In this document: piece by piece, positions 6,601 to 13,937 of the stretch
Layout: each line of letters begins with the position of its first letter
Numbering within the stretch: position 1 is the stretch's first letter
DNA from: Myxococcales bacterium UBA5297
GTDB lineage: Bacteria > Myxococcota > Myxococcia > Myxococcales > UBA5297
Assembly (NCBI GenBank): GCA_002408385.1
Contig: DHSB01000210.1
Span: 11,177-26,189 of the forward strand
Length of the DNA stretch: 15,013 nucleotides
Direction of reading: 5' to 3'
Position numbers and translations under genes: made by a program
The notes under the pieces: model-generated
Seen by the model: only the letters and a program-made list of their open reading frames with translations
Told to the model about the DNA's origin: nothing
Database searches by the model: none

Positions 6601-9529
6601 TTGGCCCAGCTTGTCGCGCTTCTTGCCCGTCTCGGCGCAGTCGACCGCGAACTCGCTGAACATGTTGAACTTGTACAGCTCGCCCTGCCACATCGGGTCG
6701 CGCGAGGGGATGAACCGCGGCACGACGACGGCCGAGCCGGACTTGGTCTGCACGGTGCTCAGCGAGGGCGCAGAGACGCTCATCGCCCTGCGGCCCACCG
6801 TCTCGAGGACGTCGCGCAGCGCCTTTTCGAGCTGTTCGCCGTTGTAGGCGGTGAAGTAGGCGCCGCCTCCCTGCTGTGCGATCGACTTGAGCAACAGGTT
6901 GTCGGTGCCCAAGGCGATGACGAAAGTCTGCGCGGTCTGCGTGCCCGGCAATCCGGCCTCGGTGCGCAGGTCGTTGGAGTTGAGCATCGCCGCCACCGAG
7001 GCCGCCCAGCTATCCGAGCCGTCGGCGGTCTCCTTGCAGCCCTGGAAACCGGGCTTGCAGGCGCCGGTCGCCTCATCGATCGGGCTCAGCTCCTTGAGCG
7101 GGCTGAGCAGCTTTGGCACCTGGCCGTCGTCCTTGGGCATGCCGTCGGTGAGCAGGACGATCGCGCTCTTCTGGCAGGTGCTACAGACCGAGACCTTGTT
7201 GTTGTTGGAGCCTTCGACGTAGGTGTCGGTATTCAGCTTGTTGTCGGAGACGACCCAGGTGGACTCGAACTTCGTCATGTAGAACGAGCTCTCGTTCTGC
7301 AGCAGTTGCCCGGCGTTGTAGAGCGCTTCGGCAACCGGTTTGCTGGCGATGTCGAATTTGAATTTGCTCGTGTTGTTGATGTTGTTGACGTACTGGGGCG
7401 GCTCGTGGCCGGGGATCCTATTGCACTGGTTGGGCCAGAAGCCCGAGAGCAGCGGCTCGACCCGCTGGCGCGCTCCGCTGCTGCTCGGAGCGTCCGCGGT
7501 CCTGAGGACGCTGTAGCGCACCTTGGTCTGGGAGATGAGGGTCTTGCTCTTGGCAAAGATCCGGGCGAGCACGCACTTCGGCGGAAAGACGTTGAGGAAG
7601 CCGCCACTCCAGACGCGCTTGCCGTCGGGACTCAGGAAGTAGCCCTCGGTATCGAGGCAGGTCGTGCACTTGCCGTAGTCGGGGTGTCCGTCGCTGCCCA
7701 ACGAGCTCTTGCAGGCCGCCGCGGAGCCGTCGATCGGGGTACTCGCCTCTTCACAGCCCTCCTTGACCCCGACGTCTGCGCCCGTCCCCAGGTAGAACCT
7801 GTCCTTCTTGAATAGTTTAGGGAACGTTGCATCTGGAGGCTCGCGCGTCTGCAAGGCTTGAAGGCCGCCCGGGCCCACCAGCGCCTCGATGACCTCGCTG
7901 TTGCACCCGGGCTCGACCACCGCACAGCCAGGGTCCATCGGCAATTGACGCATCGACGCGCTGTTGTCGATGACGATGACCATCGACGGCTGGCTCGCTT
8001 CGAGGAAGAAGAAGGACTGGTCCTCGCCCCTCTGGTTGTCGATGGTGCTCTGCGCGAGCGAGGCCGAGGAGAGGCGGCAGGCCACGTCGTTGCTTCGCGA
8101 CAGCGCCACCTCCGGCAACGCCCCGCCAGGCAAGCTCGAAAGGCAGGCCGAGGGCGTGCAGGTGCCGTGGTAGCACGAGTAGCCGGCTGCACAGACGTTG
8201 CCGCAGACCCCGCAGTTGGTGTGGTCGGTTTGCAGGTCCACACAGAGGTTCGAGCAGAGCGCCAGGTCCGAGGAGGTCTCGGTCGCCTGGACCGTAAGCG
8301 AGGCGAGCCCCAGGTCGAGGTCGTTGCCGTGACTGCAGTGCTGGTCGTTGGTGAACCAGATGCCGACGTAGTACGTGCCCGCTTCCGGAACGGCGTAGGT
8401 GAGCGAGTAGTTGCCCAGCGTCTTACTGGCGACCAAGACCGTCCCCATCTCCTTCCTCTCCCCGGTCTGAGCGTCCGCTATCCAGAGGCCCGCGGTCGGA
8501 CCCATGCAACTGCGCGAGGAGCGGGCACGGATCGTAAATTTGTAGCTCCCGGGGCTCGGGAAATGGACCATGGTGACGAGAGAGCCGTCGGTGCGGCGAA
8601 ACCACGCCACCTCGTTGCCTGTGCCATAGATGCTGAGGTTGTAGTCGATACGCACGCACTCCGAGGGGATGTTTATGCAGTCGGCCTTCGTCAGGTCCTT
8701 CTTGCGCGCGAAGTCGCCATAGGGGCGATAGGTGTTGCTGACCCTCTTCGCCGAGAAGGTGCACCCCTGGCTTCCGCAAGCCGGCACCGAGCAAGTCGGG
8801 CAGAGCACCGCGCTGTCCTGCAGCTCCGCATTCCAGCCGATGTCCGAGTAGCACCGGTCGGAGTTGGGCGTCGAGGTGATGCTCTTCCCGCAGCACCCGG
8901 TTCCGCACGAGGTGGCCGTACAGACGCACCCGTAACCGGCTCCCACGGTTTGGCACACGGTGCCCTCCGGGCAGGCCGCCCCGCAGCCGCCGCAGTTCTT
9001 GCTGTCGTCCAGGGGCACGCAGACGTTCGAGCACTCCTGCTCGCCCGCAGCGCAGGGCACCTTGCACTCGGTGCCGCCGATGCAGCGGGCCGCATCCCCG
9101 CCCTCGCAGACCTGCGAGCTGTCGCAGGTCGTTCCGCAGGCCAAGGCCGTCCCCAGGCAGGCCTGCGTAGCATCCTCCAACGCGCAGCAGCGCGCCCCGG
9201 TACAACAGGACGAGCCGCACTGCTGCTCGCCGACCCCGCAGCAGACGCTCGGCGTGCCGGCCGTGTTGCAGACATTCGAGGCGCAATCGGTGTCGACTGC
9301 GCACGGCGCTTCGGCCGGCTTCCCACAGATACCCGAGGCAAGATCGCAGTACCCGTAAACGCAGCAACGGTCCAAGAAGTTGATGCAATCCAGGCCGTTC
9401 GCCCTCTTGTCCTTATCCTTGGGGCACGGATCCGCTGGTGGCTTGCCCGCCCAGCTCGCCGCGGGAAGCCCCCCCCAGGATCAGCGCCGCCCAAGCGGCC
9501 AGCGCCAGTGGCATGGGCATCCGTCTCAT
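3682..9529 (-). CDS. pilY1: PilY1-family pilus-tip adhesin, very large, start out of frame at a poly-G tract
   Basis: PilY1 proteins cap type IV pili and act in adhesion, mechanosensing and pilus priming. The open frame runs from TAG at 3682-3684 up to about 9468. Its only non-CTG start is TTG 9375, which has no ribosome site and would lack a signal peptide. ATG 9529 has AGGAGG four bases away (9534-9539) but is one base out of frame because of eight G at 9469-9476. With seven G the product is 1948 aa with signal peptide MRRMPMPLALAAW...ASWA. Domains, numbered from TTG 9375: cysteine-rich 1-205; Ca-dependent CBM-like 238-363; NCGVCGNVC cluster 374-411; vWA about 463-860 with MIDAS D470-x-S-x-S474 and TDG 743-745; EF-loop 1014-1025; propeller about 1115-1750 with GANDGMVHAF and VGDLGGQVW. 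Pseudomonas PilY1 is only about 1160 aa. It is last in the operon, 17 bp after pilX. Confidence 0.85.
6301..6336 (-). other. EF-hand-like calcium loop in the pilY1 product
   Basis: Residues 1014-1025 (counted from TTG 9375) read DTDSNDTIDAND. Acidic or polar ligands sit at loop positions 1, 3, 5, 7, 9 and 12, as in a canonical EF-hand/dockerin loop. It lies between the vWA domain and the propeller. Pseudomonas PilY1 binds calcium through an EF-like site, and this controls pilus retraction, so the loop is likely functional. Confidence 0.6.
8287..8664 (-). other. Putative Ca-dependent carbohydrate-binding (CBM36/60-like) module in the pilY1 product
   Basis: Residues about 238-363 form a self-contained beta-rich segment: YKFTIRARSS, then PTAGLWIADAQTG, NYSLTYAVPEAGTYYVGIWF and finally FTND...GNDLDLGLASLTV. 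The order 'TIRAR - W.D/A - Y.v..GT..V.i.FTND - (R/D)(N/D)L.(V/L)' is the pattern I know from calcium-dependent xylan-binding modules, where FTND lies next to the calcium and sugar site. This is recognition by eye, not a profile hit. Confidence 0.5.
9469..9476 (-). repeat. Poly-G (8) tract in pilY1 signal-peptide codons
   Basis: Eight consecutive C on the plus strand read as G8 in pilY1, within the codons for ...LILGG. With G8, translation from ATG 9529 gives a 38-residue peptide ending at TAA 9413-9415. With G7, the frame joins the whole PilY1 frame. The other frame upstream is closed by a TGA just before the tract, so no in-frame upstream start exists. Homopolymers of this kind are mutable by slippage and also error-prone in sequencing. 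Confidence 0.85.
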
Positions 9530-9546
9530 GCGACCTCCTCGTGCGG

Positions 9547-10041
9547 CTAGAAGCCAAACTGCAGGGTGAATTCGAGCTCGTAGCGCCGACCGCTCGGGTC
9601 CTGGCAGACGATCACGTATTGGGTCGGCTGCGTCGCGCCCCCGCCGGACATCTTGTTGGCGATGTCCTCGGGCCCGCGCGAGGCGCCGGCCTGCTCGATG
9701 GGCTTAAACTCCATCGTCACCTCGGGCAGCGCGGCCGAGTCGTAGTGGCCGGTGGCGACGAGAAGGTCGCCGTCGGTGCCCGCGAGCTGCGCGTGGATGG
9801 TGTTGGGCATCTGGCTGCCGTAGCGAAACTGCGACAGCAGCAGGTTCTTGCCGCCGCGCGCGCAGGCGACGAGCACGTCGGCGTTCTTCTTCGACTGCGC
9901 CGAGCCGAGCTCGAGCCCCGAGAGCGTCATCGCCCCGCCGGCGAGCAGGGCGAGCAGCAAGAGCACGATCATCACCACCAGCAGGGTGCTGCCGCGCGGC
10001 GCCCGGCCGGCCTGGTGCCCATCCATCGAAACCTCTCCCAT
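9547..10041 (-). CDS. pilX: PilX-like minor pilin
   Basis: The protein is 164 aa. The N terminus reads RAPRGSTLLVVMIVLLLLAL, the PilX_N layout of basic residues, Gly and a long hydrophobic helix (about residues 18-42). As often in PilX, the Glu5 of ordinary pilins is absent. The C-terminal part is a small globular domain with ...GRRYELEFTLQFGF at the end. PilX joins the minor-pilin complex that primes pilus assembly and presents PilY1. Two starts are possible. ATG 10041 has GGAGG six bases upstream and is used here. ATG 10026 (MDGHQAG) has GAGAGG five bases upstream and would remove five residues. It lies 24 bp after pilW and 17 bp before pilY1. Confidence 0.8.
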   Translation of the reverse strand: MGEVSMDGHQAGRAPRGSTLLVVMIVLLLLALLAGGAMTLSGLELGSAQSKKNADVLVACARGGKNLLLSQFRYGSQMPNTIHAQLAGTDGDLLVATGHYDSAALPEVTMEFKPIEQAGASRGPEDIANKMSGGGATQPTQYVIVCQDPSGRRYELEFTLQFGF

Positions 10042-10065
10042 CGGTTGCCTCCGGGCCGCTTCCGG

Positions 10066-11424
10066 CTAGAACATGAAGTGCCCGCTCGTCTGCAGGTTCG
10101 GAATGTTGACGGTGGTCTGGACCACCTCGTAGCCGTAGCGCTCGCGCAGATCGGTCGTCGTCGGCAGGAACGGCTTGTAGCCCTCCGGCACGGCCGACAG
10201 CCCGAAGCCCTCGCGGTTCTCGAACCAGGCGTCGGGACCGGGCGGGAACAGCCTGGTTCTCGGTCCGTCGGGCATCGGCGTCGAGGTACGGGCGATGAGG
10301 GTGATGCGCACCGCGCGGGTGTTTCCCGGATGGGTCAATTGGCGAAGCCTGTGCTGCCGCCCCCCGAAGAGCCGGGGCATGTCGAAGCGCCCGAACGGCT
10401 GCGCCGTCTGCAGCTCCTGGGGGAAAGGCGACTCTATCGTCACCATGCCGATCGCCTCCAATGAGGCCTTGAGCGGCTCGCGAGCGACCTCCGCGGTCAG
10501 CTCGACCCCGCCCTCGGTCTCGCCGTGCACCGTGCCGTTGTTCAGCATGTAGGCGACCTGCAGGTCGATGATGTCCGGGGCGATCGGAATCAGGTCGGCC
10601 TCGTCGATAGTGCCGTCGAGGTTGCGGTCGGTCCCGGTATCGAGGACCAGGTAGGTTCGCGGCAGGCCGGTGGTGTTCCTCGCCTCGTCGGGGAGCCTGG
10701 AATCGCTGTCGGAGAAGATGAAGAAGTGCGACCGGTTCACCTTGTAGGCGATCGCCGTCCCGGCGCTCAGGCAGGTCGCAGCGGTCGCGCCGTTCTGCCG
10801 ATAGGGCGTCCCGTCCGCGGCGGCCAACGCCACCTGCTGCGGCCCCTCAGCCTCGGCCTGGACGCTCGCGCCGACGGTCACGTAGGTGTAGATGGCGCCC
10901 TGGGGACACAACAGATGAAGCACTTGGCCCATCGGCAAAGAGTCGCCGGCGCGCATCTGCAGCTCCAGCGCGCCGGCCGCGGCGGTTTTTATCACCCAGG
11001 CGTCGCCGAGCACGTTCGCCAGAGCGACCGTGGTGCCGACCTGGTAGTTCGTGCTGCGGCTCATCACCACCAACTCGTCGGGCGCGTCCTTGGAGTCGCG
11101 CACCGGGTTTGCTTCATTACAGCCGGCGCTCCCATAGACGAGGTTCGTTCCCGTGGGCGTCTGGCAGCGGTAGAAGTCGAAGTCGAAGGCGAACTGGGGG
11201 TCGACGCCGAAGCCCGCCTGGCGGACCGTGCGCTCGAGGTAGTCGAGCGCAAACCGCGCGCTGCTCTGCCGCTCGCGCAGCCGACGCCCGTTGCTGAAGC
11301 TCTTGCTCTGCGAGACCGAGATCCCCGCCACAGCCACGAGCACGATCGAGCCGACGGCCAGGCCGACCATCAGCTCCATCAAAGTCATGCCCTTGGCGGG
11401 CATCGCGCCCAAGCCTCGCCTCAT
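10066..11424 (-). CDS. pilW: PilW-like minor pilin
   Basis: The protein is 452 aa, starting MRRGLGAMPAKG. Prepilin peptidase (PilD) should cut after Gly12, leaving M1-T-L-M-E5 followed by a hydrophobic helix (MVGLAVGSIVLVAVAGI). Glu5 (Glu17 of the precursor) is present. The globular part is longer than in Pseudomonas PilW. It contains an EF-hand-like loop, DRNLDGTIDEAD, at 266-277. The ATG is seven bases after GGAGG (11432-11436), which itself overlaps the end of pilV. Only 3 bp separate the pilV stop from this start, suggesting translational coupling. It is a periplasmic/inner-membrane pilin subunit incorporated at the pilus tip. Confidence 0.82.
   Translation of the reverse strand: MRRGLGAMPAKGMTLMELMVGLAVGSIVLVAVAGISVSQSKSFSNGRRLRERQSSARFALDYLERTVRQAGFGVDPQFAFDFDFYRCQTPTGTNLVYGSAGCNEANPVRDSKDAPDELVVMSRSTNYQVGTTVALANVLGDAWVIKTAAAGALELQMRAGDSLPMGQVLHLLCPQGAIYTYVTVGASVQAEAEGPQQVALAAADGTPYRQNGATAATCLSAGTAIAYKVNRSHFFIFSDSDSRLPDEARNTTGLPRTYLVLDTGTDRNLDGTIDEADLIPIAPDIIDLQVAYMLNNGTVHGETEGGVELTAEVAREPLKASLEAIGMVTIESPFPQELQTAQPFGRFDMPRLFGGRQHRLRQLTHPGNTRAVRITLIARTSTPMPDGPRTRLFPPGPDAWFENREGFGLSAVPEGYKPFLPTTTDLRERYGYEVVQTTVNIPNLQTSGHFMF
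10594..10629 (-). other. EF-hand-like calcium loop in the pilW product
   Basis: PilW residues 266-277, DRNLDGTIDEAD, place D, N, D, T, D and D at loop positions 1, 3, 5, 7, 9 and 12. This is a textbook calcium-loop pattern. It follows VLDTGT and precedes a hydrophobic segment, so it is probably in the globular pilin head. Confidence 0.6.
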
Positions 11425-11427
11425 GCG

Positions 11428-12018
11428 TCAACCTCCCATGTTGGACGGGTCGAAGACCGCGGTCTGGGCGCCGACCCGATACCATCGGCCCCCCTGGTGG
11501 AAGCGCACGATCACGCCGATCCGCTTCACCGTCGGGGTCGCCGCCCCGCAGTCGAACTGCCAGGTGGCGCTCAGGGCGCAGTCGGCGACGTTCCAATAGA
11601 CCGCGAAATCCGGGTCGCCGTCGCCGTTGTAGTCGAGGGTGTCGCTCGCCGCGAAGCCGGCCAGGGGTTGCAGCGCGTTCGCGTTGACGGCCGTGGTCAC
11701 CCCGGGGACCTGAAGCTGATGGTCGGCGACGGCGGTCACGGTCTCCTTCCCGAACAGCCCCTCGGTGTCGGCGATGTCGGCGTCGTTCGGGTCGAGCGTG
11801 TCGGCGAGCCGCGGGTCGTTCCAGTCGAGCAGCTCGAGGCTGTGCAGGACGCGCTGCGCGAGCGCGCTCGCCTGCGAGACCCTTAGCCCCTGACCGTCGG
11901 CGCGCCTGGCGGCGATCTCGGCGCCCATCAGACCGAGCAGCCCGACCGTAATCAGCGCCATCGAGACCAGGGCCTCGATGAGGGTCGATCCATTCTGCCG
12001 GTGCGCAACTGCTGTCAT
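11428..12018 (-). CDS. pilV: PilV-like minor pilin
   Basis: The protein is 196 aa. MTAVAHRQNG is followed by the mature start STLIEALVSMALITVGLLGL, with Gly-1 and Glu5 and the IEALVS motif typical of PilV. The head domain contains DYNGDGDPD (129-137), a calcium-type Asp/Asn loop, and two cysteines (147 and 157) that could form a disulfide. ATG 12018 is preceded by GGAGG six bases upstream. It is 14 bp after fimT and 3 bp before pilW. With FimT, PilW and PilX it should form the priming complex under PilY1. Confidence 0.82.
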   Translation of the reverse strand: MTAVAHRQNGSTLIEALVSMALITVGLLGLMGAEIAARRADGQGLRVSQASALAQRVLHSLELLDWNDPRLADTLDPNDADIADTEGLFGKETVTAVADHQLQVPGVTTAVNANALQPLAGFAASDTLDYNGDGDPDFAVYWNVADCALSATWQFDCGAATPTVKRIGVIVRFHQGGRWYRVGAQTAVFDPSNMGG

Positions 12019-12032
12019 GGGCGAGCCTCCGC

Positions 12033-12680
12033 TCAGTACAAGAAAACCCGGACGAGGCCCGAGGGCGCGAGCACGCCCACGGCGCCCGTCCGCGTCTCCG
12101 CGGAATCGATGAGCGACCTGGCATAGACGAAGCCTCCGCCCAGGTTGTTGGCGGCTGGTATCTGGACTTCGCCGTCAGGCTGGATGCGGAGCCCCCCGCG
12201 CATCGCGGTGCCGACTTTCGTACAGAAGGTGCAGCCGAGGGCGTCGGTCGGCAGCGAGCCGTAGACGCCCTGGAACGGGAAGGGCATCGGGATCGCGATG
12301 TTCGGCAGCCCGGCGGTCACCAGCGTCGAGTTAAACCGGCGCCGCTCCAGGTGGACGATCTCCGCGTTTTCCTCGGGCGGATAGACCGCGACGGGGTTCA
12401 GAGCTATCCGCGCGTTTCCAGTCTCTACAAAGAGCCGATACTCGACCTCGCCCGGCGTCGCATTCAAGACGAGGACGACCGGAGCGCCTCGGCGGGCCGC
12501 GACCCAGCGGGCGTTCTCGATGTCGGCGCCGAGAGTACCGAGGAAGTTGTTTACGTCCGCTCTTCGCGTCGAGTCGCTGAGGTTGACTGCCGCCAAGCCG
12601 GCGATGATTCCGAGGATCGCCACCACGACCATAAGCTCGAGCAGGGTCATGCCACGGTCGGATTTCTGATACACGGACAT
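12033..12680 (-). CDS. FimT/GspH-type minor pilin (FimU-like)
   Basis: The protein is 215 aa. MSVYQKSDRG precedes the cleavage site, then MTLLELMVVVAILGIIAGLA with Glu5 and the classical type IV pilin helix. The head reads ADIENARWVAARRGAPVVLVL, matching the GspH/FimT fold, in which an N-terminal helix leads into beta strands. The frame is open to 12770, but the leader peptide fixes the start at ATG 12680, which has GAGGAG about seven bases upstream. It is the first gene of the operon, as fimU is in the Pseudomonas fimU-pilVWXY1 cluster. FimT homologues in some bacteria also bind DNA for uptake; nothing here decides that. Confidence 0.82.
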   Translation of the reverse strand: MSVYQKSDRGMTLLELMVVVAILGIIAGLAAVNLSDSTRRADVNNFLGTLGADIENARWVAARRGAPVVLVLNATPGEVEYRLFVETGNARIALNPVAVYPPEENAEIVHLERRRFNSTLVTAGLPNIAIPMPFPFQGVYGSLPTDALGCTFCTKVGTAMRGGLRIQPDGEVQIPAANNLGGGFVYARSLIDSAETRTGAVGVLAPSGLVRVFLY

Positions 12681-12705
12681 CGGGACACTCCTCAGCATGA
12701 GCACA

Positions 12706-12711
12706 ACTATA
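12706..12711 (-). promoter_or_regulatory. Possible -10 box of the pilus operon
   Basis: On the minus strand TATAGT (in CCGATATAGTTGTGC) stands 25 bp before the fimT start codon, giving a leader of about 20 bases that just includes the GAGGAG ribosome site. No good -35 is present at 16-18 bp (about CGGCGT), so an activator may be needed or the call may be wrong. Confidence 0.35.
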
Positions 12712-12858
12712 TCGGAAAAGGGAGGGGAACGCCGCTTTCCGGGCCACTTCGGCGGGAATACCGACCCCAACTCGATCTAATAAGCGGGATCCCGAGCCAT
12801 CCGGCGCCCTCGGGCTCGCTCGCCCGGAGTCGCCTAGGAGCCGCTCGTTCGAGGGGCG

Positions 12859-12924
12859 CTCGAATATCTATTTCGGCACTCTTTCCGCGCACTTGCGCGG
12901 CCACTGCGCGACTCCTCGAATATC
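12859..12924. repeat. Paired CTCGAATATC sites flanking a hairpin
   Basis: CTCGAATATC occurs at 12859-12868 and 12915-12924, 56 bp apart start to start. The hairpin CCGCGC/GCGCGG (12885-12900) lies between. The second copy is also part of CTCCT-cgaatatc-AGGAG. The AT-rich core stands out in this GC-rich sequence and lies 180-240 bp upstream of fimT, a distance suited to an activator site. Confidence 0.45.
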
Positions 12925-13027
12925 AGGAGCCTTCGACCCTGGACGCCGCCGCCCGGCAGCCTCCCGAGGGGCTAACGCCAAGTCGCCGGCGGTCACTAGA
13001 AGAGCCCCTTTGGCGGCGGCCTTGAGC

Positions 13028-13182
13028 TGATCCACTTTCGTCGGCGACGAGAGATCCAGTTGCAGCGCGGCAACGCAGTCCTTCGTCCCCCGTAAGTCCG
13101 CCTAATCGCTGGCGAAGGCGTCCTTCCGGGGGCCGAAGGACTGATGGGGAAGTGGATCTGGCTGGCCGCCGAAAGTGGATCA
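13028..13182. mobile_element. 155-bp inverted-repeat element, likely IS21-like relic or MITE
   Basis: The left end TGATCCACTTTCGTCGGC and right end GCCGCCGAAAGTGGATCA are inverted copies with one mismatch in 18. Each end carries a second, inner copy of the same motif about 25 bp in: GATCCAGTT on the left, AAGTGGATC on the right. A further inner arm pairs CAGTCCTTCGTCCCCC (13076-13091) with GGGGGCCGAAGGACTG (13128-13143), 15 of 16 matching. Multiple terminal GTGGATCA-type repeats are a feature I associate with IS21-family ends. No transposase is left and I see no target duplication. Family assignment is inference. Confidence 0.55.
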
Positions 13183-13508
13183 CTCCGAAACCGCCGCCGA
13201 GGGAAAGCCCGCCCTCGCGTGGTCTGGGCGCAGATATGCCGGCGCTCGCCTGCCGACCGGGCATGCGGGACTTGCCTTCGGGACCGGCAAGCTCACTCTG
13301 CCCGGAGTGCGCAGGCGCGCCTGCCCCCCACCGCCTGCTTCTTTCGAGGCGCGCCCCGGACCGGTCAGAAGGTCACAGCTTGCGCTCGAGACAGGGGTTG
13401 CCGCTTGTCAGGGCGACCCGTTGGGCAACGGCCTGACCGCACCTCGGCCGGCCAAGCCATCGCCAGGGAACAAGCCTCTTCGGGAGCCCCACGAGCTCAC
13501 CCCGCGTC

Positions 13509-13937
13509 TCAGTGCCGGCTCTCAGCGCTGCCCGTCGGCATGGCCTGCAAGGCCCGCGTGCACGCCTGCTCACAGCGCTCGCAGACCTCCCTGCAGACCC
13601 GGCAGTGCTCGTGCCGGTCCTGATGCTTTGCGCACTCGGCAGCGCAGCTCCGGCAGGCCTGGGCGCACGCCTCCAGCGTCGTTCGCCACAGCGAAGGATC
13701 GGGCCGAGCCTGCCGCGCGATGAGCCGGCCGGTGGCCGCACACAGATCGGCGCAGTCGAGGTTGTAGCGGATGCACTCGCGCAGCTCGGCCACCCGCTGC
13801 TCGGCGAGGCAGGCGTCCGCGCAGCCGACGCAAACCTGCTCGCATTCGAAGCAGGCCTCAATGCAGGCAGTGATTTCATCGAAGTGGTGCGTGGGCTTCT
13901 GCGGGTGGGTCTTCAACAGCTCGCTCATTGCGGTCAT
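13509..13937 (-). CDS. Four-helix-bundle copper-storage protein (Csp3-like, cytosolic)
   Basis: The protein is 142 aa with 18 cysteines, arranged in CxxxC and CxxC steps along four predicted helices: Cys25-43 (six), Cys55-66 (three), Cys91-102 (four) and Cys112-126 (five). This is the pattern of Csp proteins, in which cysteines line the inside of a four-helix bundle and store many Cu(I) ions as thiolates. There is no Tat or Sec signal, which places it with cytosolic Csp3 rather than exported Csp1. ATG 13937 has GGAGG seven bases upstream. ATG 13943 would be only one base from the same site. It is a single gene, convergent with nothing, next to an IS-like relic. Many such proteins are annotated only as four-helix-bundle copper-binding or DUF326-type proteins. 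Confidence 0.78.
   Translation of the reverse strand: MTAMSELLKTHPQKPTHHFDEITACIEACFECEQVCVGCADACLAEQRVAELRECIRYNLDCADLCAATGRLIARQARPDPSLWRTTLEACAQACRSCAAECAKHQDRHEHCRVCREVCERCEQACTRALQAMPTGSAESRH

Larger units (their letters stand above)
12681..13508. other. Upstream region of the pilus operon and downstream region of the copper protein gene
   Basis: Several frames are open here but translate to Arg/Pro/Ala-rich sequence without motifs. The region holds the operon promoter candidate, a direct repeat of CTCGAATATC (12859-12868 and 12915-12924), a hairpin CCGCGC-actt-GCGCGG (12885-12900) and the 155-bp inverted-repeat element 13028-13182. From 13183 to 13508 I see nothing recognisable. Confidence 0.5.

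Noticed and set aside
3667..7815. Very long open frame on the plus strand opposite pilY1 (and another at 7858-10464)
   Set aside because: Both are antisense shadows of real minus-strand genes. The translations are Val/Arg/Gly/Leu-rich without motifs, and the minus frame shows clear PilY1, PilX and PilW signatures.
9373..9375. TTG as the true pilY1 start
   Set aside because: There is no ribosome site, no signal peptide, and it falls inside a continuing cysteine-rich segment (DCINF-LDRCCVYGYC). The ATG at 9529 with AGGAGG fits far better once the G-tract is considered.
11165..11190. GAAGTCGAAGTCGAAG inside pilW, resembling the intergenic palindrome arms
   Set aside because: It simply encodes the FDFDF residues of PilW and has no inverted partner.
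12720..12770. Sigma-54 type promoter (TGGCCCGGAAAGCGGC on the minus strand) for the pilus operon
   Set aside because: The GG and GC elements are not at the required spacing, since a GG falls where the GC should be, so I do not call it.
13144..13723. Overlapping plus-strand frames between the IS-like relic and the copper gene
   Set aside because: All three frames give Arg/Pro/Ala-rich sequence, no transposase or other motif, and they run antisense into the copper-storage gene.
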